DNA from: Bacillota bacterium
GTDB lineage: Bacteria > Bacillota > Clostridia > Lachnospirales > Lachnospiraceae
Length of the DNA: 64,000 nucleotides
Assembly: GCA_029224465.1 (NCBI GenBank)
Contig: JAQXUQ010000027.1
Span: 62,001-126,000 of the forward strand
Reading direction: 5' to 3'
Shown here: positions 26,347-35,296 of the stretch, in pieces
How the letters are laid out: the number at the start of each line of letters is the position of its first letter
How positions within the stretch are numbered: the stretch's first letter is position 1
Translations under genes and position numbers: made by a program
The notes under the pieces: model-generated
What the model was told of the DNA's origin: nothing
Database searches by the model: none
The model's input: only the letters and a program-made list of their open reading frames with translations

Positions 26347-27465
26347 ATGGAAGATATTAATATCGCACTGCTGATCGACGCAGACAACGTAAGCTCCAAA
26401 TATGTTCCGCTTATCCTGAGCGAACTGTCCAAATACGGCAAAATCACAATCCGCCGCATGTACGGCGACTGGACGCAGGACCGGCTTCACTCGTGGATGA
26501 AATGCTCGGCGCCGTATTCGCTGACGCCTGTCATGCAGCCGAACAATACCCCGGGCAAGAATGCGTCCGATATCGGTCTGATCATTGATGCGATGGATAT
26601 TCTTTACGGCGGCGATGTACAGGGATTCTGTATCGTTTCGAGCGACGGCGATTTTAACAAGCTCGCGACAAGACTTCGCGAGGCGGGAAAAGTCGTCATC
26701 GGCATGGGGGAAAAGAAAACCCCCGAGTCGTTCCGCGTTTCGTGCGAACGCTTCATCTTCCTCGATATTATCGCGGGCAATGACAGTGATGACGAGGGAA
26801 CACCTGTTGCTCAGACTTCTTCCTCTTCCGGCAGAAAAGGCAGGTCACGGACTTCCGCAAGGTCTTCTTCTGCCGCGGCGCAGCCTTCCTATGTAACAGA
26901 GTCTGCCGCTGTTTCGACCACGCAGCGTAAGGACGACGCCGATCCACGTATGGAAGAAGTCTCTGCGCGCGACGCTGACTCCTCCGCTGATTCTTCCTGG
27001 CAGGATACCGAGCCGCACTTTACCGCCAAGGCGGATATTGAGAGCGCGATCGTCAAGATGATCACCGACAATAACACCGACGGAAAAGAGACCGGCCTCG
27101 GTGAAATCGGCTCCCGTCTCGTGAAAATCTATCCGGATTTCGATATCCGCAATTACAATTACAGCAAGCTTTCCGAGTTTTTAAGCGACTTCCCGTCCCT
27201 GTCCGTCATCAACAAAGACAACGCGGTCTGGGTTTCCCTAAAGAGTACGCCGGACAGTGAAATCGAGAAGCAGATTCACCAGATTTTTGCCCGGCATAAG
27301 ACAAATGACATGAATATCAGCGCGCTCAAGAGCGAGCTTTCCGATCTGAACCCGAATCTGGACGCGAGCATCCGAAAGAGCGGTGTGACAAGGTTTTCCG
27401 TTTATCTCAACAGAAATATTCATTCTGTTGAAGTGAACGGGCGGCATGTGACGCTGGTGAAATAA
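26347..27465 (+). CDS. NYN-domain protein with C-terminal LOTUS/OST-HTH domain
   Basis: A 372-residue LabA/DUF88-type protein. The N-terminal NYN domain (about 1-140) belongs to the PIN-like nuclease fold, with acidic residues at LLIDADN, NASDIGLIIDAMD and IVSSDGDF in catalytic positions. A Ser/Ala/Arg-rich linker (about 145-215) leads to an OST-HTH/LOTUS domain (about 225-300, IESAIVKMI ... SKLSEFLSDFP), and a second similar unit may fill 305-372. LOTUS domains bind RNA, so an RNA-processing role is likely but untested. Start ATG after AAAGG with seven nt spacing. Stands alone, ending in a strong hairpin. Confidence 0.88.
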   Translation: MEDINIALLIDADNVSSKYVPLILSELSKYGKITIRRMYGDWTQDRLHSWMKCSAPYSLTPVMQPNNTPGKNASDIGLIIDAMDILYGGDVQGFCIVSSDGDFNKLATRLREAGKVVIGMGEKKTPESFRVSCERFIFLDIIAGNDSDDEGTPVAQTSSSSGRKGRSRTSARSSSAAAQPSYVTESAAVSTTQRKDDADPRMEEVSARDADSSADSSWQDTEPHFTAKADIESAIVKMITDNNTDGKETGLGEIGSRLVKIYPDFDIRNYNYSKLSEFLSDFPSLSVINKDNAVWVSLKSTPDSEIEKQIHQIFARHKTNDMNISALKSELSDLNPNLDASIRKSGVTRFSVYLNRNIHSVEVNGRHVTLVK

Positions 27466-27472
27466 TTGCTGC

Positions 27473-27502
27473 AGAGGCGGCACCCGGATGGGTGCCGCCT
27501 CT
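27473..27502. terminator. Hairpin terminator after the NYN gene and the GH31 operon
   Basis: AGAGGCGGCACCC (27473-27485), GGAT loop, GGGTGCCGCCTCT (27490-27502): a perfect 13-bp stem followed by GTTTCTC on the plus strand. It lies 15 bp from the end of the convergent alpha-xylosidase gene and may stop both transcripts. It also marks the change to AT-richer DNA. Confidence 0.8.
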
Positions 27503-27516
27503 GTTTCTCAGATGAA

Positions 27517-29913
27517 TTACGCTTTCAGTAAAACGATTGTATCCTTATCATCTGAAAGCTTTCCGTTGAATGAATTTCCATTATCCATGATTACTTCATA
27601 GCAAGCATTCTTTAAAGATTCACTGCCTTCCTGATGAAAAATCACTTCATCCTGCTTTCGCCTGGCTGTAACTGTAGTAATAATATTGCCTTCCAGATCC
27701 GGAATCTGACATTCTGTTGTATGATCGCAAACAGGAAGATAAAGTTTGAGCGTCACACCATCCGCGTAATCATAATCCGGGATATCTTTATGTGCACCAA
27801 ATGCAAGGAGAGATCCCTCTTTTACAAACAAAGGTAAATTCATATATGAATATTTTTTCTTATACCAGCGCCCTCCTGATAGAACTTCATGATCAATAAG
27901 ACCAATCCATTTTGTTGGCTCCGGGCGATCAAATTTGCCACCCTCTGAAAGTTTATCCTCGGCATTAAGTTCATCAATATCAGGAAGATAGAATTCTGCA
28001 AGACTTTGATCGTTAAAAATTGGTGCCACAAGGATCGAACTGCCCAGCATATATTGCAGATCCAGATACTGGCACGTACGGTCGCCTGGAAACTCGAATG
28101 GCATTGGCCGCATAACCGGCACTCCTGTAATATGTGCCTCTATTGCCAACTTGTAGTAATATGGCATCATTGTGTTCTTCAACTCGGAAAAGAAGCGTAC
28201 CACATCTACCGCCTCTTCATCAAAGATCCACGGGACCCGATAGGTATCAGCACCATGAAGTCTGGAATGTGTTGAAAGAAGTCCGAATTGCGCCCACCTC
28301 TTATATAAATCCGGCGTTGCTGTACTCTCGAATCCAGAGATATCGTGACTCCAGAACGAAAAACCGCTCATCATGAACGAGAGCCCCGCATGCAAGGTCT
28401 CTGCCATAGAGGAATAACTCGCCGAGCAGTCTCCTCCCCAGTGCACCGGAAACTTCTGCCCGCCTGCAGTGGCACTGCGGGCAAAGAGCACCGCTTGTCC
28501 GGTACCGCGTTCTTTCTCGATAGTTGTAAATACAGTTTTGTTGTAAAGATAAGTATAATAATTATGCATCGCAATCGGATCGCTTCCGTCATGATACTTG
28601 ACATCAATCGGTATTCGCTCGCCAAAATCAGTCTTGATTGCATCAATTCCGATGTCTAAAAGTCCTTTGATCTTTCCTGCATACCAAGATGCTGCTTCCG
28701 GATTTGTGAAATCCACGATAGCAAGACCGGGCTGCCAGTTATCTATCTGCTTTACACCCTTTCCATCAGCCCTCATCAGGAAAAATCCCTTCTTTGCTCC
28801 CTCCCTGAACATTTCGGTATCTTCCGCAACGTATGGATTGACCCAGCAACAAAGCTTGATTCCTCTTCTATGGTAACGCTCCAGCATTCCTCTGACATCC
28901 GAAAACGCCTCCGGATCCCAGTTAAAATCACACCAGTGCAATGCCCGCAGCCAGTAACAGTCAAAATGAAATACCCTGAATGGAATATGGCGTTCTTCCA
29001 TCCCACAAATCATTTTCGATACTGTATCTTCGTCGTACTTTGGTTTGAAACTCGTTGAAAGCCATAATCCAAAACTCCACGCAGGAGGCAATGCCGGGCG
29101 TCCCGTTAGTGCCGTATACACTTTGATAATTTCCGCAGGGGTCTTTCCGTACATAATATGCAGCCGGATTTGTTCCCCCGGGACTGAACAGCCAATATAT
29201 TCAACCTTCTCCGAGCAGACTTCATAGCTAACTTGCCCGGTATGATCTGCAAAGACTCCATACCCTTCACTGCTTATATAGAATGGAATATTTTTATAGC
29301 TGATATCACTGGATGTTCCGCCATCTTCATTCCAGATATTAACAGTCTGTCCGTTCTTTACAAACGGTGTAAAGCGTTCGCCAAAGCCATAAACTGTCTC
29401 TCCCGGTTTAACTGAAAGCTCTGTCAGCATATATGGATCGTAGTTTTGATAAAAATAATGAGAGTCCATACGCAGTTTGGCCGGTTCTTTGTTGACTCTC
29501 ATGTAACCAATGTTTCGAAGGCTTGCACCAGTAAGTAATTTCCCGCCTGCTTCAAAACGAATCTCAAAATTATCACGATTCACTTTGACCGTCATGTCCC
29601 CGGTTTGCATGACAGCTTCATGCTCATTTATGTCAACAGCTGCATTTTCCGGTGTGATCGAAAGATTAAAGCGTGGTTCTTTCGTATCGTATCCTGCAAA
29701 ATGAGTTACCGTCATCGCAATGTCATTATACCCGGCTGAAACGAAATCTATATAGAGAACAGTGATATCTAGCGCATCAGCTCTGGATCTGATTGGCCGC
29801 TCCGGGCACGCAATTCTCATTCCATGCGGAATTTTCTCCACTGTAAATGCCTGTGTTGCATATGAAGCATTCACATTTTCACTCCGAAGCCAGTATCCAT
29901 CGGTAAACTTCAT
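27517..29913 (-). CDS. GH31 alpha-xylosidase (YicI type)
   Basis: A 798-residue glycoside hydrolase of family 31. The nucleophile region KTDFGERIP (Asp429) and the acid/base region WGGDCSASY (Asp495) match E. coli YicI closely, pointing to an alpha-xylosidase acting on the non-reducing end of alpha-xylosides such as isoprimeverose. N-terminal beta-sandwich (1-235), TIM barrel (about 260-600) and C-terminal beta domains. No signal peptide, so the substrate is cleaved in the cytosol after import. AGGAGACGATA precedes the ATG. Last gene of a nine-gene minus-strand operon whose first gene is the binding protein at 40.5 kb. Confidence 0.92.
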   Translation of the reverse strand: MKFTDGYWLRSENVNASYATQAFTVEKIPHGMRIACPERPIRSRADALDITVLYIDFVSAGYNDIAMTVTHFAGYDTKEPRFNLSITPENAAVDINEHEAVMQTGDMTVKVNRDNFEIRFEAGGKLLTGASLRNIGYMRVNKEPAKLRMDSHYFYQNYDPYMLTELSVKPGETVYGFGERFTPFVKNGQTVNIWNEDGGTSSDISYKNIPFYISSEGYGVFADHTGQVSYEVCSEKVEYIGCSVPGEQIRLHIMYGKTPAEIIKVYTALTGRPALPPAWSFGLWLSTSFKPKYDEDTVSKMICGMEERHIPFRVFHFDCYWLRALHWCDFNWDPEAFSDVRGMLERYHRRGIKLCCWVNPYVAEDTEMFREGAKKGFFLMRADGKGVKQIDNWQPGLAIVDFTNPEAASWYAGKIKGLLDIGIDAIKTDFGERIPIDVKYHDGSDPIAMHNYYTYLYNKTVFTTIEKERGTGQAVLFARSATAGGQKFPVHWGGDCSASYSSMAETLHAGLSFMMSGFSFWSHDISGFESTATPDLYKRWAQFGLLSTHSRLHGADTYRVPWIFDEEAVDVVRFFSELKNTMMPYYYKLAIEAHITGVPVMRPMPFEFPGDRTCQYLDLQYMLGSSILVAPIFNDQSLAEFYLPDIDELNAEDKLSEGGKFDRPEPTKWIGLIDHEVLSGGRWYKKKYSYMNLPLFVKEGSLLAFGAHKDIPDYDYADGVTLKLYLPVCDHTTECQIPDLEGNIITTVTARRKQDEVIFHQEGSESLKNACYEVIMDNGNSFNGKLSDDKDTIVLLKA

Positions 29914-29973
29914 TATCGTCTCCTTGTTTTGCGTTTGCCTGAAACATCCAACAATGGCTCGTCAGCGTTTTTA

Positions 29974-31035
29974 TTATTCTTCCGAAGGATCTACATCGAC
30001 AAGGACCTTCATCGTAGTTTCGCGATTTTCGTCAATATATCGATATGCTTGAGCATATTCTTTAAATGCAAAGTGTTTGCTGATAAGCGGCTTTAATTGT
30101 ATCTTGCCTTCCTGTAAAAACCTGATCGCATCAACATAATCCTCATGTCGATACATCATTGTAGTATTCAGGTCAAGCTCTGAATCGTTCAGTTTTGCCA
30201 GATCTACCGTCGCCATTTTTCCAAATACAGCAACCAGAATAATGGTGCTTCCCTTTCGTGCATTCTGTATTGCCTGATTCATTGTGATATCATTGCCTGC
30301 ACAGTCATATATGACATCTGCTTTATCTGATCCAAAATTATGGATTAAAGCCTCACCAAAATCCTGTCTGCTTGTATTAATCGTATAATCTGCTCCCAGC
30401 TTCTTTGCCATCTCCAAACGGTAATCAGATACATCCGTCACCATTACCTTATCAGCACCAAACGCCTTTACCGACTGTACGAGAAGTATTCCGATTGGGC
30501 CGCACCCGAGAATCACAACCTTGGCACCTTTGATTTCCTGAAATCGTTTGGCAGCATGAATTGTCACCGCAAGAGGCTCAATCATTGCCCCTTCACTGTA
30601 AGTAATTTCATCCGGAATCGGCGTCACTTTAGACTCATCTACTGAAAAATAATTACTTGCCGTTCCGGTTGTCTGAAATCCCATTACTTTTAAATGCTCG
30701 CAAAGATTGTATTTTCCATGAAGGCAGGGATAGCATCTGCCGCAGAATACCTGCGGTTCAATCGTAATGCGCTGGCCAACCTGATATTTTTTAGCATATG
30801 CACCGCACTTGACGATAACACCGGATACCTCATGCCCTTGAGTAACCGGATACTTTGTATATGGATGAGAACCGTGATAAACATGAATATCGCTGCCACA
30901 TATCCCTATCTCTTTAATTTTAACAAGAACCTGATCCGGGCCTGGTTCCGGCACCGGGACTTCACTAAATGTTATTACTCCGGGGGCTGTCATACGTTCC
31001 TGTGTCATCATCGCCGGAATCATTTTTTCTGCCAT
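29974..31035 (-). CDS. Zinc-dependent medium-chain alcohol dehydrogenase (sugar alcohol/sugar acid type)
   Basis: A 353-residue MDR enzyme. Catalytic zinc ligands are in CGSDIHVYHG and GHEVSG; the structural zinc site CGRCYPCLHGKYNLC (about 100-115) is complete; nucleotide binding at GCGPIGILL (about 180). Nearest relatives by motif are L-idonate, L-iditol and sorbitol dehydrogenases, so oxidation of a polyol or aldonate with NAD(P) is likely. GGAGG lies seven nt before the ATG. Sits between the polyol/uronate dehydrogenase and the alpha-xylosidase in the same operon. Confidence 0.88.
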   Translation of the reverse strand: MAEKMIPAMMTQERMTAPGVITFSEVPVPEPGPDQVLVKIKEIGICGSDIHVYHGSHPYTKYPVTQGHEVSGVIVKCGAYAKKYQVGQRITIEPQVFCGRCYPCLHGKYNLCEHLKVMGFQTTGTASNYFSVDESKVTPIPDEITYSEGAMIEPLAVTIHAAKRFQEIKGAKVVILGCGPIGILLVQSVKAFGADKVMVTDVSDYRLEMAKKLGADYTINTSRQDFGEALIHNFGSDKADVIYDCAGNDITMNQAIQNARKGSTIILVAVFGKMATVDLAKLNDSELDLNTTMMYRHEDYVDAIRFLQEGKIQLKPLISKHFAFKEYAQAYRYIDENRETTMKVLVDVDPSEE

Positions 31036-31062
31036 GTCTTTACCTCCATGAAATTGATCATC

Positions 31063-32673
31063 TCATCTTAAATACTTCTTCAAAGTTTCTCTTACCGCTC
31101 CGGGTCCCTGAATTTCCTCATAAAACATTCTTTCTATCCGGGTCCCGATTCCTGCTGAATAAAGGTCCGAGCCAAATATATTTATATTTGACAAAATCGG
31201 ATGAAGCTGGCCTTCCAAACTCTCCGGTTTTCCAAATCTTACTCCCTTTAAATATTTCTGCAGTTCCGGGAGCATAGGATCCGGTGCCGGATTAAAATGT
31301 TTTCCCTGATCATCCAGCTCCAGTAGATATCGAAGCCACCCTGCGATGGCAAGGGCAATTCCAGTTAATTTTTCGGCACTCCCATACTTTTTGACATATG
31401 ATTTGATAGTTTCCCCGAACCGTATCCCAACCATTTGCGAAATATCAACGCCTATTCTTTGCGATGTATCCCCTAGATATGGATTGGACATTCTAATTTG
31501 CAGCACTTCATCCAAAAAGGCCTTCGGTGAAATAATCCCGGGATTTTCAACTACCGGCAGTCCTTCAACATATCCAATTGTGTCCGCCAGCTTCGCCAAT
31601 TCCGGATCTCTCAATCCATCAGAGAATAGTTCATACCCCAACATACAGTCATATGTGCACAGCGCTGTATGAATTGGATTCAGGCAGGTATTGACTTTCA
31701 TTTTTTCCGATTTGTCTACAGTTTTGCGGTCCGTCATGTAAACTCCGGCTTTTTCCAGAGGCGGCCTGCCATTCGGAAAGTCATCCTCAATAACGAGATA
31801 CTGTGTTCTTTCAGCATTGCTAAAAGGCGCAATAAATGTTTTCTTTCCGGTTTCGATCGGATCTATCCCTTCGATACCCAGTCCTTTTAATAATTCTGCA
31901 ATCTTTTTGGAGGGACGAGGTGTTATCTTATCGATCATTGTCCAGGGAAATGTTACCTTTGAAGCATCATGGATATACTTAGAAAATCCTTTATCGACAT
32001 ATCCTCTCTTTTCCCACTCGTCAGATATCGTCCAGACTGCTTCCTGCAGCCTTCTTCCGTTGTGGGAGCAATTATCCATAGATACTAATGAAATCGGAAA
32101 AGATCCATCCTGATATCGCGCAAACAACATGGCAGTTACAACCGCAATGACTCCTGTTGCTTTCGCCGGTCCCTGTTCAATATCTCTTTGTGCCGCATTG
32201 GAATACTTTCCGTCAAGTCCGGTAAGCGAGTATCCTTTCTCGGTAATCGTAAAAGAAACCATCTGAAGCGAAGGCGCCGTAAATATTTCCATGAGACGCT
32301 TCCATTCGCCGGCATTCTGAAAATCTGCTTTAATTACTTCCCCAAAAGGAGCCAGTACTTTCTTATCTGTTGTACCGTCATTATTTAGAATGACACTGAT
32401 TGAAAGATTATCAAAAGGCCTGTAAATTCGATCTACTATTTCGAAATCAAATGATTCCGCACAAGTAATACCTGTATCGATGTCTCCTTCTGCTATTAGC
32501 CGATCTGCAATCCCACCGACAAAATTACGAAAAATATTGCCAATGCCAAAATGAAGCCACCGTGGTTCCATCCGCGTATGATCATAGATATTTTGAACAT
32601 TGTAACCTGGCAATGTAATTCCGGCATGTTCCCATACATCGCGATCTGTGATCCCTTCAACAGAAAGCTTCAT
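31063..32673 (-). CDS. Mannitol dehydrogenase family protein (mannitol / fructuronate reductase type)
   Basis: A 536-residue polyol-specific long-chain dehydrogenase: N-terminal Rossmann part with WLHFGIGNIFRNF (about 37-50), central TMIDKITPRP motif (about 235) and the C-terminal catalytic domain. Members reduce mannitol/fructose, mannonate/fructuronate or altronate/tagaturonate pairs; sequence alone does not tell which. The family motif VSMDNCSHNG is present. ATGA overlap with the response-regulator gene upstream. It would feed a product of the alpha-xylosidase pathway into central metabolism, but the order of reactions is unclear. Confidence 0.88.
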   Translation of the reverse strand: MKLSVEGITDRDVWEHAGITLPGYNVQNIYDHTRMEPRWLHFGIGNIFRNFVGGIADRLIAEGDIDTGITCAESFDFEIVDRIYRPFDNLSISVILNNDGTTDKKVLAPFGEVIKADFQNAGEWKRLMEIFTAPSLQMVSFTITEKGYSLTGLDGKYSNAAQRDIEQGPAKATGVIAVVTAMLFARYQDGSFPISLVSMDNCSHNGRRLQEAVWTISDEWEKRGYVDKGFSKYIHDASKVTFPWTMIDKITPRPSKKIAELLKGLGIEGIDPIETGKKTFIAPFSNAERTQYLVIEDDFPNGRPPLEKAGVYMTDRKTVDKSEKMKVNTCLNPIHTALCTYDCMLGYELFSDGLRDPELAKLADTIGYVEGLPVVENPGIISPKAFLDEVLQIRMSNPYLGDTSQRIGVDISQMVGIRFGETIKSYVKKYGSAEKLTGIALAIAGWLRYLLELDDQGKHFNPAPDPMLPELQKYLKGVRFGKPESLEGQLHPILSNINIFGSDLYSAGIGTRIERMFYEEIQGPGAVRETLKKYLR

Positions 32674-33458
32674 AATGTACCCTCTTCCCTCATGACATAT
32701 GTATCCTTTTCGATTTCATTAGGATTCTGATAATAATCTCGTGCGCTTCTCCCCGTGTATTCATGAAAGACTCGTGAAAAATACTTCTGGTCCGGATAAC
32801 CTACTGCTACGGCAACCTCATAAATTTTCATATCGCCTTTTTTCAGGAGTTCTTTAGCCTTTCCCATTCGTATTTTCCGAAGATAGCTGGAAAACGTCAT
32901 ACCCGTTTCTCTCGTAAACATATTGCTAAGATACTGTGGAGTAATTTTTAAACGGTCTGCAACGCTTTCAAGACGAATTGGACGGGCATAATCTTTATTA
33001 AGTATTTCAATTGCCTTTTCTACAACCGGAGACCTGTCACCGGTATCCGGAAGACAAATACCGTCTGTGTCCGCTTGGTCAGATACTTCTTTCTTACTGT
33101 CCAACCTTTCCAACAGAGACCGCACATCTGAAATCGTAGCCGGCTTCAAAAGATACTCCTGCACTCCAAGTCTCATTGCTGTTTGAGCATAGCTGAAATC
33201 TGCATATCCACTCAGTATCACAAACACAGTATCAGGGCTGACTTTTTTGGCCTGAGCAATCATCTCCAACCCGTCAATTTTTGGCATTCGTATATCGGTA
33301 ATGGCTACATCCGGCTGAAGATCCTGTATTAGACGAAGTCCCTCTAATCCATCCTCGGCCTCTCCTTTTACAGAGAAATTACTATCAAGACGCATTATGA
33401 GCTTGGCGAGTCCTTCTCTAATGCGGAATTCATCTTCAATAATTATGATCGTTTTCAT
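32670..33458 (-). CDS. YesN-like response regulator with AraC-type DNA-binding domain
   Basis: A 262-residue regulator: receiver domain (1-120) with phospho-acceptor Asp55 in VAITDIRMP and Lys of LLKPA near 105, then an AraC-type double helix-turn-helix (about 155-250, YARPIRLESVADRL ... YPDQKYFSRVFHEYTG). I chose the ATG giving MKTIIIIEDE, eight nt after GGGAG and overlapping the kinase gene end by 23 bp. With the YesM-like kinase it should sense an extracellular sugar and activate the operon it lies in. A candidate direct-repeat site is at 40.5 kb. Confidence 0.93.
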   Translation of the reverse strand: MKTIIIIEDEFRIREGLAKLIMRLDSNFSVKGEAEDGLEGLRLIQDLQPDVAITDIRMPKIDGLEMIAQAKKVSPDTVFVILSGYADFSYAQTAMRLGVQEYLLKPATISDVRSLLERLDSKKEVSDQADTDGICLPDTGDRSPVVEKAIEILNKDYARPIRLESVADRLKITPQYLSNMFTRETGMTFSSYLRKIRMGKAKELLKKGDMKIYEVAVAVGYPDQKYFSRVFHEYTGRSARDYYQNPNEIEKDTYVMREEGTL

Positions 33459-35280
33459 CTTCCAGACTCCCATCAACCGACATTGTCTGATATGGAATTA
33501 GAAGAATCACTTCTGTTCCCATCTGTGGATCACTATTAATCTTCATGTCCGCTTCACCGTGATAATATACATGCAGCCGCGATGCCACATTACTGATGCC
33601 AATGCTTCGGCTGTTCAGTTTCTCTCCGGGAAGAATATCTTTACGAAGCCGTTCCAATGTATCAGAGTCCATTCCCTTTCCATTATCGCGTACATGAATT
33701 TCCAGTTTTCCATCCTGTCTCACAAACGCCTGCACCAATATTCTTCCTCCCTCGTGGATATTTTCAAACGCATGTATAATGCTGTTTTCAATAATTGGCT
33801 GCAGCAGCATCTTATAGACCGGAAAATCCATAGCTTCCTCAGTTATCTCGTATTCACAGTCAAATGACTGATGAAACCGGTCTTTCTGAAGAAAAACATA
33901 TTTCTGTGTCCATTCAATTTCTGCTCTGAGCAAGACTATCACATCAATATTGGAAACGCTGTACCGAAGAAGACTTCCGAGTGTTCCCAGCATATTGCTG
34001 ATTTCTTCTTCACCGGCATCAATTGCTCTCCAGTTAATGGAATCCAGTGTATTGTAAAGAAAATGCGGATTGATTTGAGATTCAAGAGCAACAATTTCGG
34101 CATGACGTTGATCATTTTCTGCCTTGAGAATTTCATGATTTCGGCGTTGTAAAGCAGCCATTAATGCCGTGTTTTTCTCTGCCATCTTTCTGAAGCCACT
34201 TACAATACTATTCAGCTCATCTCCATCTTCTTCATTCGGAATTGTTGTCAACTCCTTATCAGCTTCAAAATGTGCAATAGAATAGGCAATTCCATTAATT
34301 CTCTGTACGTAATGATAAATATATCGGGCTACAGCAATGAAAAATACAATTGTAATCAAGACAATTGCAACAATCGCTGTTCCAAGGACCTGTGCTATTT
34401 GTCTGTGTACTACATGCTGATTGATAAACGTTACAATAGTCCATCCTGTTCCATCAATTGTGTGTCGTAGAAGTGCGACCTGTCCGTCCTCATATTTACT
34501 GTGCAAATATTCCGAAAGCTGTATATTAATGACCCCGCCATCATTGTCATTTTGTGTCTCGGTAATAATCCGGTCAGTAGAATCTACTACTACGGATTCC
34601 AAGCGTTCTTCGTTGTTATATCCTGAGGCAAATTCCAGAACTTTGTTTGAAAGGGCAATAACCATCACTCCATATCGTTCTTTCGAATAAAGATTTCTGA
34701 CAGGAAGGCACATTAAAATGACATAATCGGTACTCGTATCAGCTTCTCGCAAATCAGAGACCAAAATATACGTCATTTTCTGCATATTCTGAACTTGTTC
34801 TAGGATTTCCTGCCTATGGTTTTTCTCGGACCATGAAAGTTCTTCAACACTTCCATACCATTTGGAATACGACACATAATTCGTGTTGTCCGCTATAAAA
34901 GCAGCTCCCCGTATTTCATCGTATGTATAAACATAGGATGTGAGCAGTTCGCGAATTTCCTGCCTTTCTACCAGATTATCTCCCACACCATTCATTAATG
35001 CTGCATTTCGGATCAGATCAGACTCCGTAATGAGGTTATACATAACATTATTGTAGTTAGCGAGCCGTTCTTGAACGATATTTTCATGCTGGACAGCATT
35101 CTGATCAGCCAGCAAATTTGTAGTTTCGTTGGTCTGATTGATATATACGATTGAAATCAGAACAGTGATCACAATAACCGGAATGATACCTATCAGTAGA
35201 TATCCCACCATTGCTTTTCTCAACAGCTGCGAATTTTTGATAGTTATATTCCTTTTCTGTGTTAACTGCCCTGATTCCAA
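33436..35280 (-). CDS. YesM-like membrane sensor histidine kinase
   Basis: A 614-residue kinase with two membrane segments (about 25-48 and 300-322), a 250-residue extracytoplasmic sensor between them, a HAMP linker (about 325-375), the His_kinase domain with phospho-acceptor His in QINPHFLYNTLDS (about 405), and the HATPase with QPIIENSIIHAFE and DNGKGMD. Such kinases pair with YesN regulators and usually monitor carbohydrate binding. Start is TTG, eight nt after AGAGGG; an upstream ATG is lacking. Encoded 16 bp after the second GH31 gene, so expression is tied to the operon it controls. Confidence 0.92.
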   Translation of the reverse strand: MESGQLTQKRNITIKNSQLLRKAMVGYLLIGIIPVIVITVLISIVYINQTNETTNLLADQNAVQHENIVQERLANYNNVMYNLITESDLIRNAALMNGVGDNLVERQEIRELLTSYVYTYDEIRGAAFIADNTNYVSYSKWYGSVEELSWSEKNHRQEILEQVQNMQKMTYILVSDLREADTSTDYVILMCLPVRNLYSKERYGVMVIALSNKVLEFASGYNNEERLESVVVDSTDRIITETQNDNDGGVINIQLSEYLHSKYEDGQVALLRHTIDGTGWTIVTFINQHVVHRQIAQVLGTAIVAIVLITIVFFIAVARYIYHYVQRINGIAYSIAHFEADKELTTIPNEEDGDELNSIVSGFRKMAEKNTALMAALQRRNHEILKAENDQRHAEIVALESQINPHFLYNTLDSINWRAIDAGEEEISNMLGTLGSLLRYSVSNIDVIVLLRAEIEWTQKYVFLQKDRFHQSFDCEYEITEEAMDFPVYKMLLQPIIENSIIHAFENIHEGGRILVQAFVRQDGKLEIHVRDNGKGMDSDTLERLRKDILPGEKLNSRSIGISNVASRLHVYYHGEADMKINSDPQMGTEVILLIPYQTMSVDGSLEDENDHNY

Positions 35281-35296
35281 TTATGCCGCCCTCTTT

